DNA of 19,050 nucleotides from CAZPMT01 sp964587655 (GCA_964587655.1 CAZPMT010000107.1:1-19050), one strand, 5' to 3'. Positions 6,835 through 14,352 are shown, counted from the stretch's first letter. Program-made: numbers and translations. Notes: generated from the sequence alone by a model not told the origin.

Positions 6835-7647
6835 ATGACAATGGTTGTCAGCGAAATATCGGATCTCGGGATTGTCATGGTGGGAGACTCGGCAGTAACA
6901 AGGAGAATGCCGGACGGAACGAAAGTCGCCCTGCACGACGCGGCCAAGCTGCAGTATTCCGAGCGTGCGAAGGTAGGTTTCGCCCTCTGGGGCAACGCCG
7001 TGGTTCCCACAAAGCAGCAGACGACAATGGACCGCTGGCTTGCGGATTTCATAAATGCGTCCGTTCGTGAGGGCCAGCGTCTTGAGGAAATTGGTGCCCT
7101 CGTTTGCCAGGAACTCAACCCCCTGCTGGAGCGTACGGGGAAGAAATGGGAGTTCTTGAATCGAGGAATACACCTTGCGGGATACCAGGATGGCCTACCC
7201 CGCTTGTGTCACATTCATTGTGGAAAATTCAGGCGTGATGATACTGCCCACGAATTGCGGTTCCACCCGGACCCCAGCGATAGTGATCGCAGGAAGTGGA
7301 AAGAGGAGCATCCTTCGACCCCCTTTCCACCGTTCCACTTCAGAAACGGTCTGCATCGCCTTTTCTCACACTTGTCTTGGAGGATTGATGAGTATGCCAA
7401 GGCTATCGAGACAGACCCAGATCTAGGCATTCGGTTTCCAATGGATACCCTTGAGAGCCGGTTGGAGTATCACAAGCTACTAGTCACATTCATCGCGGGT
7501 GTATTCACTGTTTCGGGGGAACACCCCTCTGTGAATAGCCGGCTCTCCGCTGTCGCATTTGATAAGAGCGGGCTCCGCGTCGATCAGAGGCTGAACATCA
7601 GCCCGACGACGACGGGCGGGCACTTCGATTTCGAAATCGAGTATTGA
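6835..7647 (+). CDS. Proteasome-like Ntn-hydrolase family protein (putative)
   Basis: This is a 270-residue protein without signal peptide or membrane segment, with a strong ribosome site (AAGGAGG, 6824-6830) before ATG 6835. The first 60 residues look like a proteasome beta/HslV-type Ntn hydrolase: Met-Thr2, a beta strand, Asp18 in GDSAVT, Lys38 in AAKLQYS and a glycine-containing strand VGFALWGNA (47-55). If Met1 is removed, Thr2 becomes Thr1, Asp18 becomes position 17 as in the proteasome, and Lys38 would correspond to Lys33 after a small insertion. The rest (60-270) is a mixed helical region with a Pro/Phe-rich stretch (STPFPPFHF), not recognised. No second subunit, ATPase or ubiquitin-like gene is adjacent. 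Activity is inference. It may also be a catalytically dead relative. Confidence 0.55.
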   Translation: MTMVVSEISDLGIVMVGDSAVTRRMPDGTKVALHDAAKLQYSERAKVGFALWGNAVVPTKQQTTMDRWLADFINASVREGQRLEEIGALVCQELNPLLERTGKKWEFLNRGIHLAGYQDGLPRLCHIHCGKFRRDDTAHELRFHPDPSDSDRRKWKEEHPSTPFPPFHFRNGLHRLFSHLSWRIDEYAKAIETDPDLGIRFPMDTLESRLEYHKLLVTFIAGVFTVSGEHPSVNSRLSAVAFDKSGLRVDQRLNISPTTTGGHFDFEIEY

Positions 7648-7653
7648 ACTGCG

Positions 7654-7785
7654 AGTGGCGATCTGGAATCGGGCGTCACTTGGACAGAGCACGAGCGCGG
7701 CGTCCTCGAATGGCAAGTCGCCGTCACGGACGAGGAAATCGACCAACTCGTCTACGACCTTGCAGACGAAGAGATTGCGAAAGTA
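7654..7785 (+). pseudogene. C-terminal stub of a type IIG restriction-modification gene
   Basis: The frame of the preceding gene stays open after its TGA and reads GVLEWQVAVTDEEIDQLVYD then LADEEIAKV. This resembles the end of Eco57I-like enzymes, where a pattern such as IAATD-EID-LVYELYGLT-EEI is typical; here the YGLT part is deleted. There is no start codon context, and a REP element begins at 7782 exactly where the similarity ends. It is therefore a decayed tail, not a gene. Confidence 0.5.
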
Positions 7786-7811
7786 GGGCCGGTTTTTCCA
7801 ACACCGGCCCC
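7782..7811 (+). repeat. REP element, copy A
   Basis: A GTAG tetranucleotide (7783-7786) is followed by a hairpin with arms GGGCCGGT (7786-7793) and ACCGGCCC (7803-7810). This is the classical REP layout recognised by RAYT transposases. The 30 bases recur, perfectly inverted, at 7854-7883 and directly with one mismatch at 8521-8550. Confidence 0.88.
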
Positions 7812-7853
7812 GCGACGGCGCTGGCTACGGGCCGAGACGCGATGTGTGCGTTG

Positions 7854-7883
7854 GGGGCCGGTGTTGGAAAAACCGGCCCTACT
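7854..7883 (-). repeat. REP element, copy B, inverted
   Basis: This is the exact reverse complement of copy A over 30 bases, separated from it by 42 bases. Together they make a BIME-like doublet. Copy B ends 12 bases before the RAYT start codon, so the doublet occupies the transposase gene's leader. Confidence 0.9.
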
Positions 7884-7895
7884 GAGGAGATGGCA

Positions 7896-8483
7896 ATGAA
7901 TACGCCAAGGACGACGTCGTTCTATCGGGGACGGTTGCCGCATTGGGAAGTGGAACACGGCGTTTATTTTGTCACGATGCGGGTGCATGGGACGTTGCCG
8001 GCGGCGTCGGAAGAGGAGTTGAGACTGCTTGCTTTGGAAATCCGGCGCACGAGCGGCGGCGCGCAGCAAGTGCTGCAACGTAAGATGCTGGCGCGAATGG
8101 AGGCATGGTTGAACGCTTCAACAGAGAAGTTGTACTTGTCTGAACGGCTGGTCGCGGAAATGGTCATGAAGTCCGTTGCGAATATGCGTGAGCGTGCGAT
8201 CTGGGATCCCATCGAGTACGTCGTGATGCCGAATCATATCCACCTTCTCGTTGCCTTGTTGAAAGGGGATCTTCGGACGGCGATGATCTCGTTCAAGCGA
8301 TGGACCGCGAGACACGCCATCGACATGCTGAAGTTGAGGAGTCGCCCATTTTGGGAAGAGGAGTTGTTTGACCATTGGCCGCGATCAGAACTGGAGTGTG
8401 AACGGATCGTTGAATACATTCGGTCAAATCCGGTGAAGGCGAACTTGGTGAAAGACTACCGGGACTGGCCGTATGGCTTCTGA
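7896..8483 (+). CDS. REP-associated tyrosine transposase (RAYT, Y1 family)
   Basis: This is a 195-residue single-strand DNA transposase of the Y1/HUH family that mobilises REP hairpins. Visible motifs: an N-terminal strand HGVYFVTMRVHG, the HUH metal-binding motif in MPNHIHLLV (His114, His116), FWEEELFDHW, and the catalytic tyrosine region EYIRSNPVKANLV (Tyr174). The length is typical. ATG 7896 is preferred over ATG 7890 because GAGGAG (7884-7889) then has proper spacing; the longer open frame upstream only runs through the REP doublet. With REP copies on both sides the locus is a complete REPtron. All active-site residues expected from the family seem present, so it may be active. Confidence 0.92.
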   Translation: MNTPRTTSFYRGRLPHWEVEHGVYFVTMRVHGTLPAASEEELRLLALEIRRTSGGAQQVLQRKMLARMEAWLNASTEKLYLSERLVAEMVMKSVANMRERAIWDPIEYVVMPNHIHLLVALLKGDLRTAMISFKRWTARHAIDMLKLRSRPFWEEELFDHWPRSELECERIVEYIRSNPVKANLVKDYRDWPYGF

Positions 8484-8520
8484 AATGAGAATGCCATGCT
8501 CGAACAAAGTGAAGCGCCAT

Positions 8521-8550
8521 AGTAGGGCCGGTTTTTCCAAAACCGGCCCC
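8521..8550 (+). repeat. REP element, copy C
   Basis: This copy is in the same orientation as copy A with one base changed. The change lengthens the stem to 11 perfect base pairs (8525-8535 with 8539-8549) around a TCC loop. The GTAG tetranucleotide is at 8522-8525. It lies 37 bases after the RAYT stop codon. Confidence 0.9.
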
Positions 8551-8567
8551 TTGGGCACAGCGTCGTA

Positions 8568-8603
8568 GATCGCCAAATAGCCGCGACGGACGGGGAAATC
8601 GAC
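8568..8603 (+). pseudogene. Second small scrap of a type IIG C-terminus
   Basis: Twelve codons read DRQIAATDGEID, the same motif as in the scrap at about 7714-7743 (WQVAVTDEEID) and closer to the usual type IIG tail (IAATD-EID). It is only a footprint, followed by the ribosome site of the asparaginase gene. The DNA around it (GACGGACGGGGAAATCGAC) resembles the first scrap, so the two copies share an origin. Confidence 0.4.
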
Positions 8604-8638
8604 AATCCACCCAATTCCCGTCACGAAAGGAGAATCCA

Positions 8639-10081
8639 ATGAGCAAGAGAGGCAAGGTGCTGATGATCTACACTGGGGGCACGATCGGTATGCTTCCGAA
8701 GGAAGAGGGCAATCCTCTCAGTCCGCTCGTCCCCGCAAGCTGGAAAACACTGAAGGATTTCATACCCTCCCTCAAGAAACTGCCTATTGACGTCGAGCTT
8801 CATGAAATGAAGCTCATCGATTCCTCGGACATGACACCGGACTACTGGGTAGAGATCGCGAAGGTCATTCGGGACAATTATAGGGCTTACGACGGTTTCG
8901 TGATCCTGCATGGCACTGACACAATGACGCATACTGCGTCAGCGCTATCGTTTCTCCTTGAGAATCTCAGCAAGCCCGTTATCATCACCGGATCTCAGAT
9001 TCCCATTGGCCAACCGCGTAATGACGCTGTGCAAAATCTAGTCACGTCTCTGATGCTGGCGGCACCAGAGGCATTTGACCTGCCGCTTATACCGGAGGTG
9101 TGCATCTCCTTCAGCGGCTCCCTATTGCGCGGAAATCGCGCTCGGAAGGTGAGTTCCAGTGCCTTTGCAGGCTTCCAGACCCCGAATTTCCCGGTCCTCG
9201 GTGTGGCGGGGGAGCACATCGATATCAACGAGAAAGTTATCCTTAAGCCATCGTCCAAGGGCTTCTTCATCAATGAAGTGCTTGAGAAGAACGTGCTCAT
9301 GTTCGATATATACCCCGGCATCGAGCCCAAGATCCTGGACAAGATCTTTGGGATTGAGGGGCTAAAGGGCGTCATATTGAAAACGTTTGGCGCCGGCAAT
9401 GGACCCACGACGCGCGAGTTTCTGGGCGCGATCCAACGGGGCGTCAAAGACAAGGGACTCGCGATTGTCAACATAACCCAGTGCCCGCAGGGCATGGTGG
9501 AAATGGGGCTGTATGACGCGAGTGCGGGCTTGCTCAAACTGGGCGTGATCAGCGGCGTGGACATGACGCCGGAAGCGGCGCTTGTTAAGATGCAATTCCT
9601 TCTGGGAATGGGCTACGACATCGAGACGGTGAAGCAATTGATGCAGAAGGACCTGCGCGGGGAACAGAGCGTCAATGTCTTCAATCTAATCTACGATAAG
9701 GGCGAGGCGAACAAGACATACAAGGCGCCGGCCAAACAGATGGAAGCGGGATTCCGGCCGGATCGCATCGTGAAGGCTCACATGCGCATCGATGACGCTA
9801 CCCTGCCCGCCGACATCAAGCAAGCGCCCATTGAACTTGCCGTGTTCATGAACTATCCGATCGTTGATGAGACGACCTCGACGGATATTCCGCAGTGTCT
9901 CGGAGTGCTGAAGAGCAACTACAATGGCGAGCCGGTGAACCTCATCCTCGACTGCACGGAGAAGGTTAGCCAGGTCCTCAATCCGGATCGTCCCGTACAG
10001 ATCGCCCTCGTGTCGAAAGTTGGGCATCCGGTGAAATGGGAAGGCGCGTTTCTGTCGCTGTACACCAGCGCCGGGGATTGA
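8639..10081 (+). CDS. Type I L-asparaginase with C-terminal extension
   Basis: Asparaginase hydrolyses L-asparagine to aspartate and ammonia in the cytoplasm (AnsA-like). Residues 1-345 carry the family's motifs: YTGGTIG with Thr12 and Thr15, IDSSDM (60-65), HGTDTM with Thr93-Asp94, and RARKVSS with Lys170. TGSQIPIGQPRNDA and FGAGNGP are also typical of the cytoplasmic type. There is no signal peptide. The family is normally about 330-350 residues; this protein has 480, with an unrecognised domain of about 120 residues at the C-terminus (VKAHMRIDDATLPAD through GHPVKWEGAF). AAAGGAG just before ATG 8639 supports the start. The gene begins 35 bases after a restriction-gene scrap, so it marks the resumption of ordinary chromosome. 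Confidence 0.88.
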   Translation: MSKRGKVLMIYTGGTIGMLPKEEGNPLSPLVPASWKTLKDFIPSLKKLPIDVELHEMKLIDSSDMTPDYWVEIAKVIRDNYRAYDGFVILHGTDTMTHTASALSFLLENLSKPVIITGSQIPIGQPRNDAVQNLVTSLMLAAPEAFDLPLIPEVCISFSGSLLRGNRARKVSSSAFAGFQTPNFPVLGVAGEHIDINEKVILKPSSKGFFINEVLEKNVLMFDIYPGIEPKILDKIFGIEGLKGVILKTFGAGNGPTTREFLGAIQRGVKDKGLAIVNITQCPQGMVEMGLYDASAGLLKLGVISGVDMTPEAALVKMQFLLGMGYDIETVKQLMQKDLRGEQSVNVFNLIYDKGEANKTYKAPAKQMEAGFRPDRIVKAHMRIDDATLPADIKQAPIELAVFMNYPIVDETTSTDIPQCLGVLKSNYNGEPVNLILDCTEKVSQVLNPDRPVQIALVSKVGHPVKWEGAFLSLYTSAGD

Positions 10082-10100
10082 TCTCCGCCAAATCACCTGC

Positions 10101-11756
10101 TCACTTGGGCCAGGCGTCGTGCATGCGCCTGATAAGCGCGAGCGATTCATGATGCACGGTTGGGGCTACATCGGGCCCGCCCGAATTCTCCTCGCCGTAC
10201 TGATCCTTGTCGTTATAGACGAACGGCGGCTTCACGTCCCATTGGCTCTTCGGGACAATGTATCCGATCTCGTCATTCGCGAGCCCGAGAATCATGTTGA
10301 CCTTGCCATTCATCTCCTTGCGGAGCGGCGGTACTTCGACGGGATCGATATCGAAATCGCGTCCCGTCTTCGCCTCGACGCCGCCGTCGGCGATCTCCGG
10401 ATAGAGCTCGCCGGGCACGGTCGCCATTTCGAGATCGCCCACGCGCGCCACGTCCACCTCGCTGCGCGCGGCGAGGCCACCTTGAGCCCAGTACGCGCCG
10501 GGATGAAGCAGTCCAAGCGCAATCGCGTACTTAAACAACCCCGCCATCGGCATGTAGATCGTCTTCGCGGCGACGCCTACCCGCGGGTTCTCGCACTTGA
10601 TAACGTCGGCCTCACGCAGCGCCTTGACCGTGGAGATCGCGAGGTTTTCGCCGAGGGCCTGCGCCTTCTCGAACGTCCCTTCCTTGAACTTGTCCACGCC
10701 GTTCCGATGCGGCACGGTCGTGTGCAACTGCGTCATCAGCCCGCCGACCATTCCCTGGAAATACAGGCACATGCCGCCCAATCCCTTGACGCCGTTCGGA
10801 TCCGGAACGCCGCTCTCGACGGCGTCGCGCCAGTAACCGGGGAAGTCGGATGTGAGGAGAGGATTGTCGCTGCCGAGTGTTTCCGGGTGATTGCCCCATG
10901 AGACCATCGTGGCGATCGTCTCGTCCGTACCGGCCTTGGTGAAACGCGCGCAACACAGCTTCGTGTCAATCACGATGGGCTTGCGGGAATCGTCGACGAA
11001 ACCTTCCGGAGTCAGTTCGACCTGCTTTATGTACATGTCCGCGGGCTGAAGATTCCGCACGGCTTCCTCGACCGCCTCCTTGCACGCGCGCTTGATGTCT
11101 TCCATGTTCTCGTAATCGAAATTAGACGGCATCGGCACGGGACCGCTCCAATTGCCCATCGTATCAGGCGACTCATGGTTGTGGAGGCTCGATACGATTA
11201 CGTGATCGACCTTCAAGCCCGGGTCGATCCGCTTCCGGATATCGATGACCTTGTCATGGAAAACGCCGATGGCGTCCAGCGTGACCATCGCGACGGTGAC
11301 GCCGTTGTTCCGGAATGCGATGGCACGCGCCCATAGCGGATCGTGCACGCCTTTCGCCGGGCGATTGCTGCCGAACCCGGCGATCCATACGGCATCGAAT
11401 TTCCCGTTCTTGTTGCGATCATTGTACGTGTCCGGTCCGGGCTTCATGCCCACCAGCTTCATCAGAAAAGACTGCTGCTCGGCTACGGGGTTGTACTTGT
11501 TGTTGTCGTCGTTGTCATTGTAGGTGTCGTAACGCGTCAATTCCGGCGTGATGTCGCGCTTCGCGACGCCCACCTCGAGCGCGCCCGGCTTCGTCCCCTC
11601 CCCCACTTTCAGAAAATCCACTTTGTAGGAACGATACGGGCCCTTCATCCGATACCCAACGAACACAACCAACAGCAGCGCCAACAGCAAGAAAAGTCCC
11701 AACACACTCGTAACGATCCTATGCCTACGGAAAAACGAACCCTCGGAGAACAACAT
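10101..11756 (-). CDS. Membrane-anchored neutral/alkaline ceramidase-like protein
   Basis: This is a 551-residue protein with one N-terminal membrane segment (residues 15-34) and the rest presumably outside the cytoplasmic membrane. It resembles the N-terminal domain of neutral/alkaline non-lysosomal ceramidases: LEVGVAKRDITPE, VHDPLWARAIAF, VAMVTLDAIG, the metal-site motif LHNHESPDTMGNW (191-203), MVSWGNHPETLG and FQGMVGGLMT. Two Asx-rich stretches, DNDDNNKYN (81-89) and DRNKNGKFD (113-121), look like calcium-binding loops and are inserted before the WIAGFG motif. Relatives in many bacteria are not proven ceramidases, so substrate is open. AAGGAG with nine-base spacing before ATG 11756 supports the start. 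It is transcribed alone, 249 bases from its upstream neighbour. Confidence 0.8.
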   Translation of the reverse strand: MLFSEGSFFRRHRIVTSVLGLFLLLALLLVVFVGYRMKGPYRSYKVDFLKVGEGTKPGALEVGVAKRDITPELTRYDTYNDNDDNNKYNPVAEQQSFLMKLVGMKPGPDTYNDRNKNGKFDAVWIAGFGSNRPAKGVHDPLWARAIAFRNNGVTVAMVTLDAIGVFHDKVIDIRKRIDPGLKVDHVIVSSLHNHESPDTMGNWSGPVPMPSNFDYENMEDIKRACKEAVEEAVRNLQPADMYIKQVELTPEGFVDDSRKPIVIDTKLCCARFTKAGTDETIATMVSWGNHPETLGSDNPLLTSDFPGYWRDAVESGVPDPNGVKGLGGMCLYFQGMVGGLMTQLHTTVPHRNGVDKFKEGTFEKAQALGENLAISTVKALREADVIKCENPRVGVAAKTIYMPMAGLFKYAIALGLLHPGAYWAQGGLAARSEVDVARVGDLEMATVPGELYPEIADGGVEAKTGRDFDIDPVEVPPLRKEMNGKVNMILGLANDEIGYIVPKSQWDVKPPFVYNDKDQYGEENSGGPDVAPTVHHESLALIRRMHDAWPK

Positions 11757-11823
11757 CTATCAATACTCCTTCGAGTAAGAGCCGTCTGGCCGTGTTCGGC
11801 GGCAGACCGCCCGTGAAAACGCA

Positions 11824-11851
11824 AGTATAGCATCTTCCAAGCGGCCCCCAA
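11824..11851 (-). promoter_or_regulatory. Possible promoter of the ceramidase-like gene
   Basis: On the minus strand, TTGGGG (11851-11846) precedes TATACT (11829-11824) by 16 bases, about 70 bases before the start codon. The -10 is good and the -35 poor. The rest of the gap 11757-12005 holds nothing recognisable. Confidence 0.35.
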
Positions 11852-12005
11852 AACACTATGACCAACATGCCGCAAGAGGGTATTGAGAGCATGGCGCCGG
11901 GTGCATACACTATCTGCTTCTCAGGGCGATCTTTGCATCGCTCGCCGCGGGTCTGTCACAAACCGCATGCAGTTGATCGAAGCGATGCTATTGCAGCGCG
12001 CCCCG

Positions 12006-12572
12006 CTATCGGATCAACAAGCCGCCCAGGCCAATGAATAGTGCGAACGCCGTGAGGCCCAGCATGCCGCTATGGTCTCGCGAAATCCCGAACACACGCT
12101 GCATACCGATCGACACCAGCGCGCATTCCCAAACTAACAGCGAAATGTGAAACGGCACCAGGAATGCCGGATGGGCGTTGACAGTTGTGAGAAGAAGCCA
12201 ATCCCCAGGCACGCTTGGGAGCCAGGGTATGAAGAATGCAAGAGCGATGATCTCGAAGCTCTTGCGAAAGGTTACGTCGCTCCGATGGTAAAGGTGCCTG
12301 CTAATCTGCACAATGGCAAAGGTGATGATCAGTATCATCAAGAGGCCGTATGGCGCGAACCAGATGGTCTCGTAGAATCGGTACGTCTGGGGATCGATCC
12401 CAAACAGCGGTTTCAGAAGCATGGGCGAGCGTCGCAGATACATCGCCGCAACCGTGTTGAAGGCCGTTCCAGTGAAGCGAATCAACATCAACACGATGGC
12501 AAGGCCGAGGATGTCGCGGTCCTTCAATTGGTCGTAAGCCGAGGCGGGATTGTATGCAATACGCAAGATCAT
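12006..12572 (-). CDS. Polytopic membrane protein, Yip1-like
   Basis: This 188-residue protein has about five hydrophobic segments (near residues 23-43, 70-92, 106-123, 138-155 and 167-187). The opening RIAYNPASAYDQLKDR and the overall layout resemble bacterial Yip1-domain proteins, whose role is unknown. ATG 12572 has a weak GGAAAG upstream. It follows the cyclic-nucleotide-binding gene by 50 bases on the same strand, so co-transcription with the oxidoreductase and that gene is likely. Confidence 0.65.
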   Translation of the reverse strand: MILRIAYNPASAYDQLKDRDILGLAIVLMLIRFTGTAFNTVAAMYLRRSPMLLKPLFGIDPQTYRFYETIWFAPYGLLMILIITFAIVQISRHLYHRSDVTFRKSFEIIALAFFIPWLPSVPGDWLLLTTVNAHPAFLVPFHISLLVWECALVSIGMQRVFGISRDHSGMLGLTAFALFIGLGGLLIR

Positions 12573-12622
12573 GCTTTCCGTCAGACTCCTACGTGATGAA
12601 AGACGCGGGAAAGACTTTCGAG

Positions 12623-13000
12623 TCAGCCGCTCCGCGCTTTACGGAGATGTGCAATCTCGTCATCCAACTTTTGAATCCGTTCAGACATCTTTTCAAGAAT
12701 GTGGAACGCAATTGAAGGGTCCTCCTGGACCCGCTTGAAAAAGCCGCGCTTGTCGATTGTCAGGACCCTGGCCGCACCTCGAGCCACTACTGTAGCTGAA
12801 CGCGGACTGTGCGTAAAGAGGGCCATCTCCCCGAATATGTCGCCAGGGTCAAGGTGAGACAGTACGATCTTGCCGTCCACGCCATCTACCAGGACATCGA
12901 GTCGCCCCTCCTGCACGACGTACATTTCGTTGCCGGCATCGCCCTGCTTGACGACTATCTCATTGTCTTCATATTTCCTGCCCAATTCCCCTATAAGCAT
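12623..13000 (-). CDS. Stand-alone cyclic-nucleotide-binding domain protein
   Basis: This 125-residue protein consists of one CNBD of the CRP/PKA-R type and a short C-terminal helix. The phosphate-binding cassette is intact: GDIFGEMALF with Gly57-Glu58, then PRSATV with Arg67. The opening (ELGRKYEDNEIVVKQGDAGNEMYVVQEG) is typical. No HTH, kinase or channel domain follows, only a coiled-coil-like helix (100-121), so it should act by binding a partner. ATG 13000 is chosen because GGAG lies seven bases upstream and the domain starts at once. This start lies inside the end of the upstream oxidoreductase gene (10-base overlap), a sign of translational coupling. Confidence 0.85.
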   Translation of the reverse strand: MLIGELGRKYEDNEIVVKQGDAGNEMYVVQEGRLDVLVDGVDGKIVLSHLDPGDIFGEMALFTHSPRSATVVARGAARVLTIDKRGFFKRVQEDPSIAFHILEKMSERIQKLDDEIAHLRKARSG

Positions 13001-14328
13001 CGTGAATCTCCATTCGTCCCTCTCAGTAGCGACGATAAGCAATAGCCCGCGAACGAGAGTATGAAGCCGGGCCTCAAGCCGCGAAGCAGAATGTCCCTGT
13101 ATGGAGCGCTCCCGGTAAACAGATCCCAAACGATGGAGCTCATTACTTGATCTCCGGCGGAGCCGCATTGCTCGTGTCGGATCTTCGCCAACATCGCATG
13201 ACGCAGGAAACGCAACCTGCGTAGAGCCGCGCCGCCGGAAAACATGATTTTCCCAATCCGATTGTCGCGTTTCATGCGGCGGCAGGCCGGTTCATAGAAG
13301 CGTCGAAAGCTCTCCTTTGATACACCCTGAAAAACAGCCGTGATGGCGCAAGCCTTGGCGGTTCGGTAGGCCGCGCCAATGCCGTCTTTGTAGAGTCTCG
13401 ATACGCCGCAATCGCCCACCATCACCAAACGGTCGCTGTAACAAAGCTTCGCGGGCGCGATGTTTATCTTCGGCAGACACTCGCATGCGAGGTTGTCAAC
13501 GGTCACGTCGGGCGGGAGGCATCCTCGCACCTCTGGATGGTCGAAGAATCGCGCCACAGTCTCCTTGTCGAGATCATGGCCAAGCATGCACGCCGTCACG
13601 TACCCGCCCTTCGGGATAAGCGCGGCAAACTCGAGGCGCGGAATATCGAGCAGAAACACGTGCATGGCGCTGCCGAAGACCTCCTTGATCCGATCGGCCC
13701 CCAAGAAGATCTCGGAGATGAAAGTCTTCGTGGTCACAGGGCCTTCAAAACCGACCCCGGAATCGCGCAGCACTTTGAGGCCCGACGAGTTTATGCCTAC
13801 GGCGGACACGAGCAAGTCGTATGAGGATTCAGGTTCGGGCGGCGCCTTGACTACCGGGCGTCCACTTTCCCATGAGATCTCGCGCACGACGCGCATCACA
13901 TGGTTCGCCCCCTTTTCGCACGCGATCTTCAAGAGATAATCGTCGAAGCTCTCCCACTCCTTGAAGGTCGACCCCTTGGGCCCGCTTCCCCGGAACAAGG
14001 CCGCTATGCGTTTCTCGTCGAAAGGCGTGCCTATCTGAATATGGTCGTCGTCGGTGTGCAGAATGTAAGAATCGAGCCCCCGCTGCACAACATTAGCCGG
14101 AAGGTTGATGCCCTCCATGGCCAGCATTTGCACGAGTGACTCGGAGACAATGCCGCCGCAATGATTGCAGCCAGCCGGACCGGGACGCGAAAAGTCCCGA
14201 GGTTCATAGATGTCCACCTGAAGTTCGATGCCTGCGCGGTCGGCCATTTCCAACAAGAAATACCCCGCAAGCGAACCTGAGGGTCCGCCCCCGATCACCG
14301 CCACCCGGGAACCATTCTCCAGGGCCAT
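12991..14328 (-). CDS. FAD-dependent oxidoreductase, geranylgeranyl-reductase-like
   Basis: This protein has about 445 residues and an N-terminal Rossmann motif for FAD (VAVIGGGPSG, residues 9-18) with an acidic residue after the second strand (DIYEPRDF). It also has the later FAD motif VMVGDCGVSRLYKDGIGAAY. A CNHC pair (Cys54-Cys57) follows the dinucleotide fold and could be redox-active or metal-binding. The architecture resembles the geranylgeranyl reductase/p-hydroxybenzoate hydroxylase group; substrate unknown. A hydrophobic stretch near the C-terminus (GFILSFAGYCLSSLL) may contact the membrane. ATG 14328 is preferred; GTG 14352 would add eight residues and neither has a good ribosome site. 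It overlaps the cyclic-nucleotide-binding gene, so the two are coupled. Confidence 0.8.
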   Translation of the reverse strand: MALENGSRVAVIGGGPSGSLAGYFLLEMADRAGIELQVDIYEPRDFSRPGPAGCNHCGGIVSESLVQMLAMEGINLPANVVQRGLDSYILHTDDDHIQIGTPFDEKRIAALFRGSGPKGSTFKEWESFDDYLLKIACEKGANHVMRVVREISWESGRPVVKAPPEPESSYDLLVSAVGINSSGLKVLRDSGVGFEGPVTTKTFISEIFLGADRIKEVFGSAMHVFLLDIPRLEFAALIPKGGYVTACMLGHDLDKETVARFFDHPEVRGCLPPDVTVDNLACECLPKINIAPAKLCYSDRLVMVGDCGVSRLYKDGIGAAYRTAKACAITAVFQGVSKESFRRFYEPACRRMKRDNRIGKIMFSGGAALRRLRFLRHAMLAKIRHEQCGSAGDQVMSSIVWDLFTGSAPYRDILLRGLRPGFILSFAGYCLSSLLRGTNGDSRCL

Positions 14329-14352
14329 CGAAAGCCCGTTGTTCAGTTGCAC

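Noticed and set aside
7782..7883. Reading the REP doublet as a CRISPR-like repeat pair
   Set aside because: The copies are inverted, are internally palindromic and flank a transposase; there is no regular spacer series.
7644..7895. N-terminal extension of the RAYT open frame back to 7644
   Set aside because: It runs through the REP doublet and the restriction-gene scrap. The RAYT homology begins just after ATG 7896, which has a proper ribosome site.
10119..10901. 260-residue + strand frame opposite the ceramidase-like gene
   Set aside because: The minus strand carries recognisable motifs such as HNHESPDTMGNW; the + frame has none and no ribosome site.
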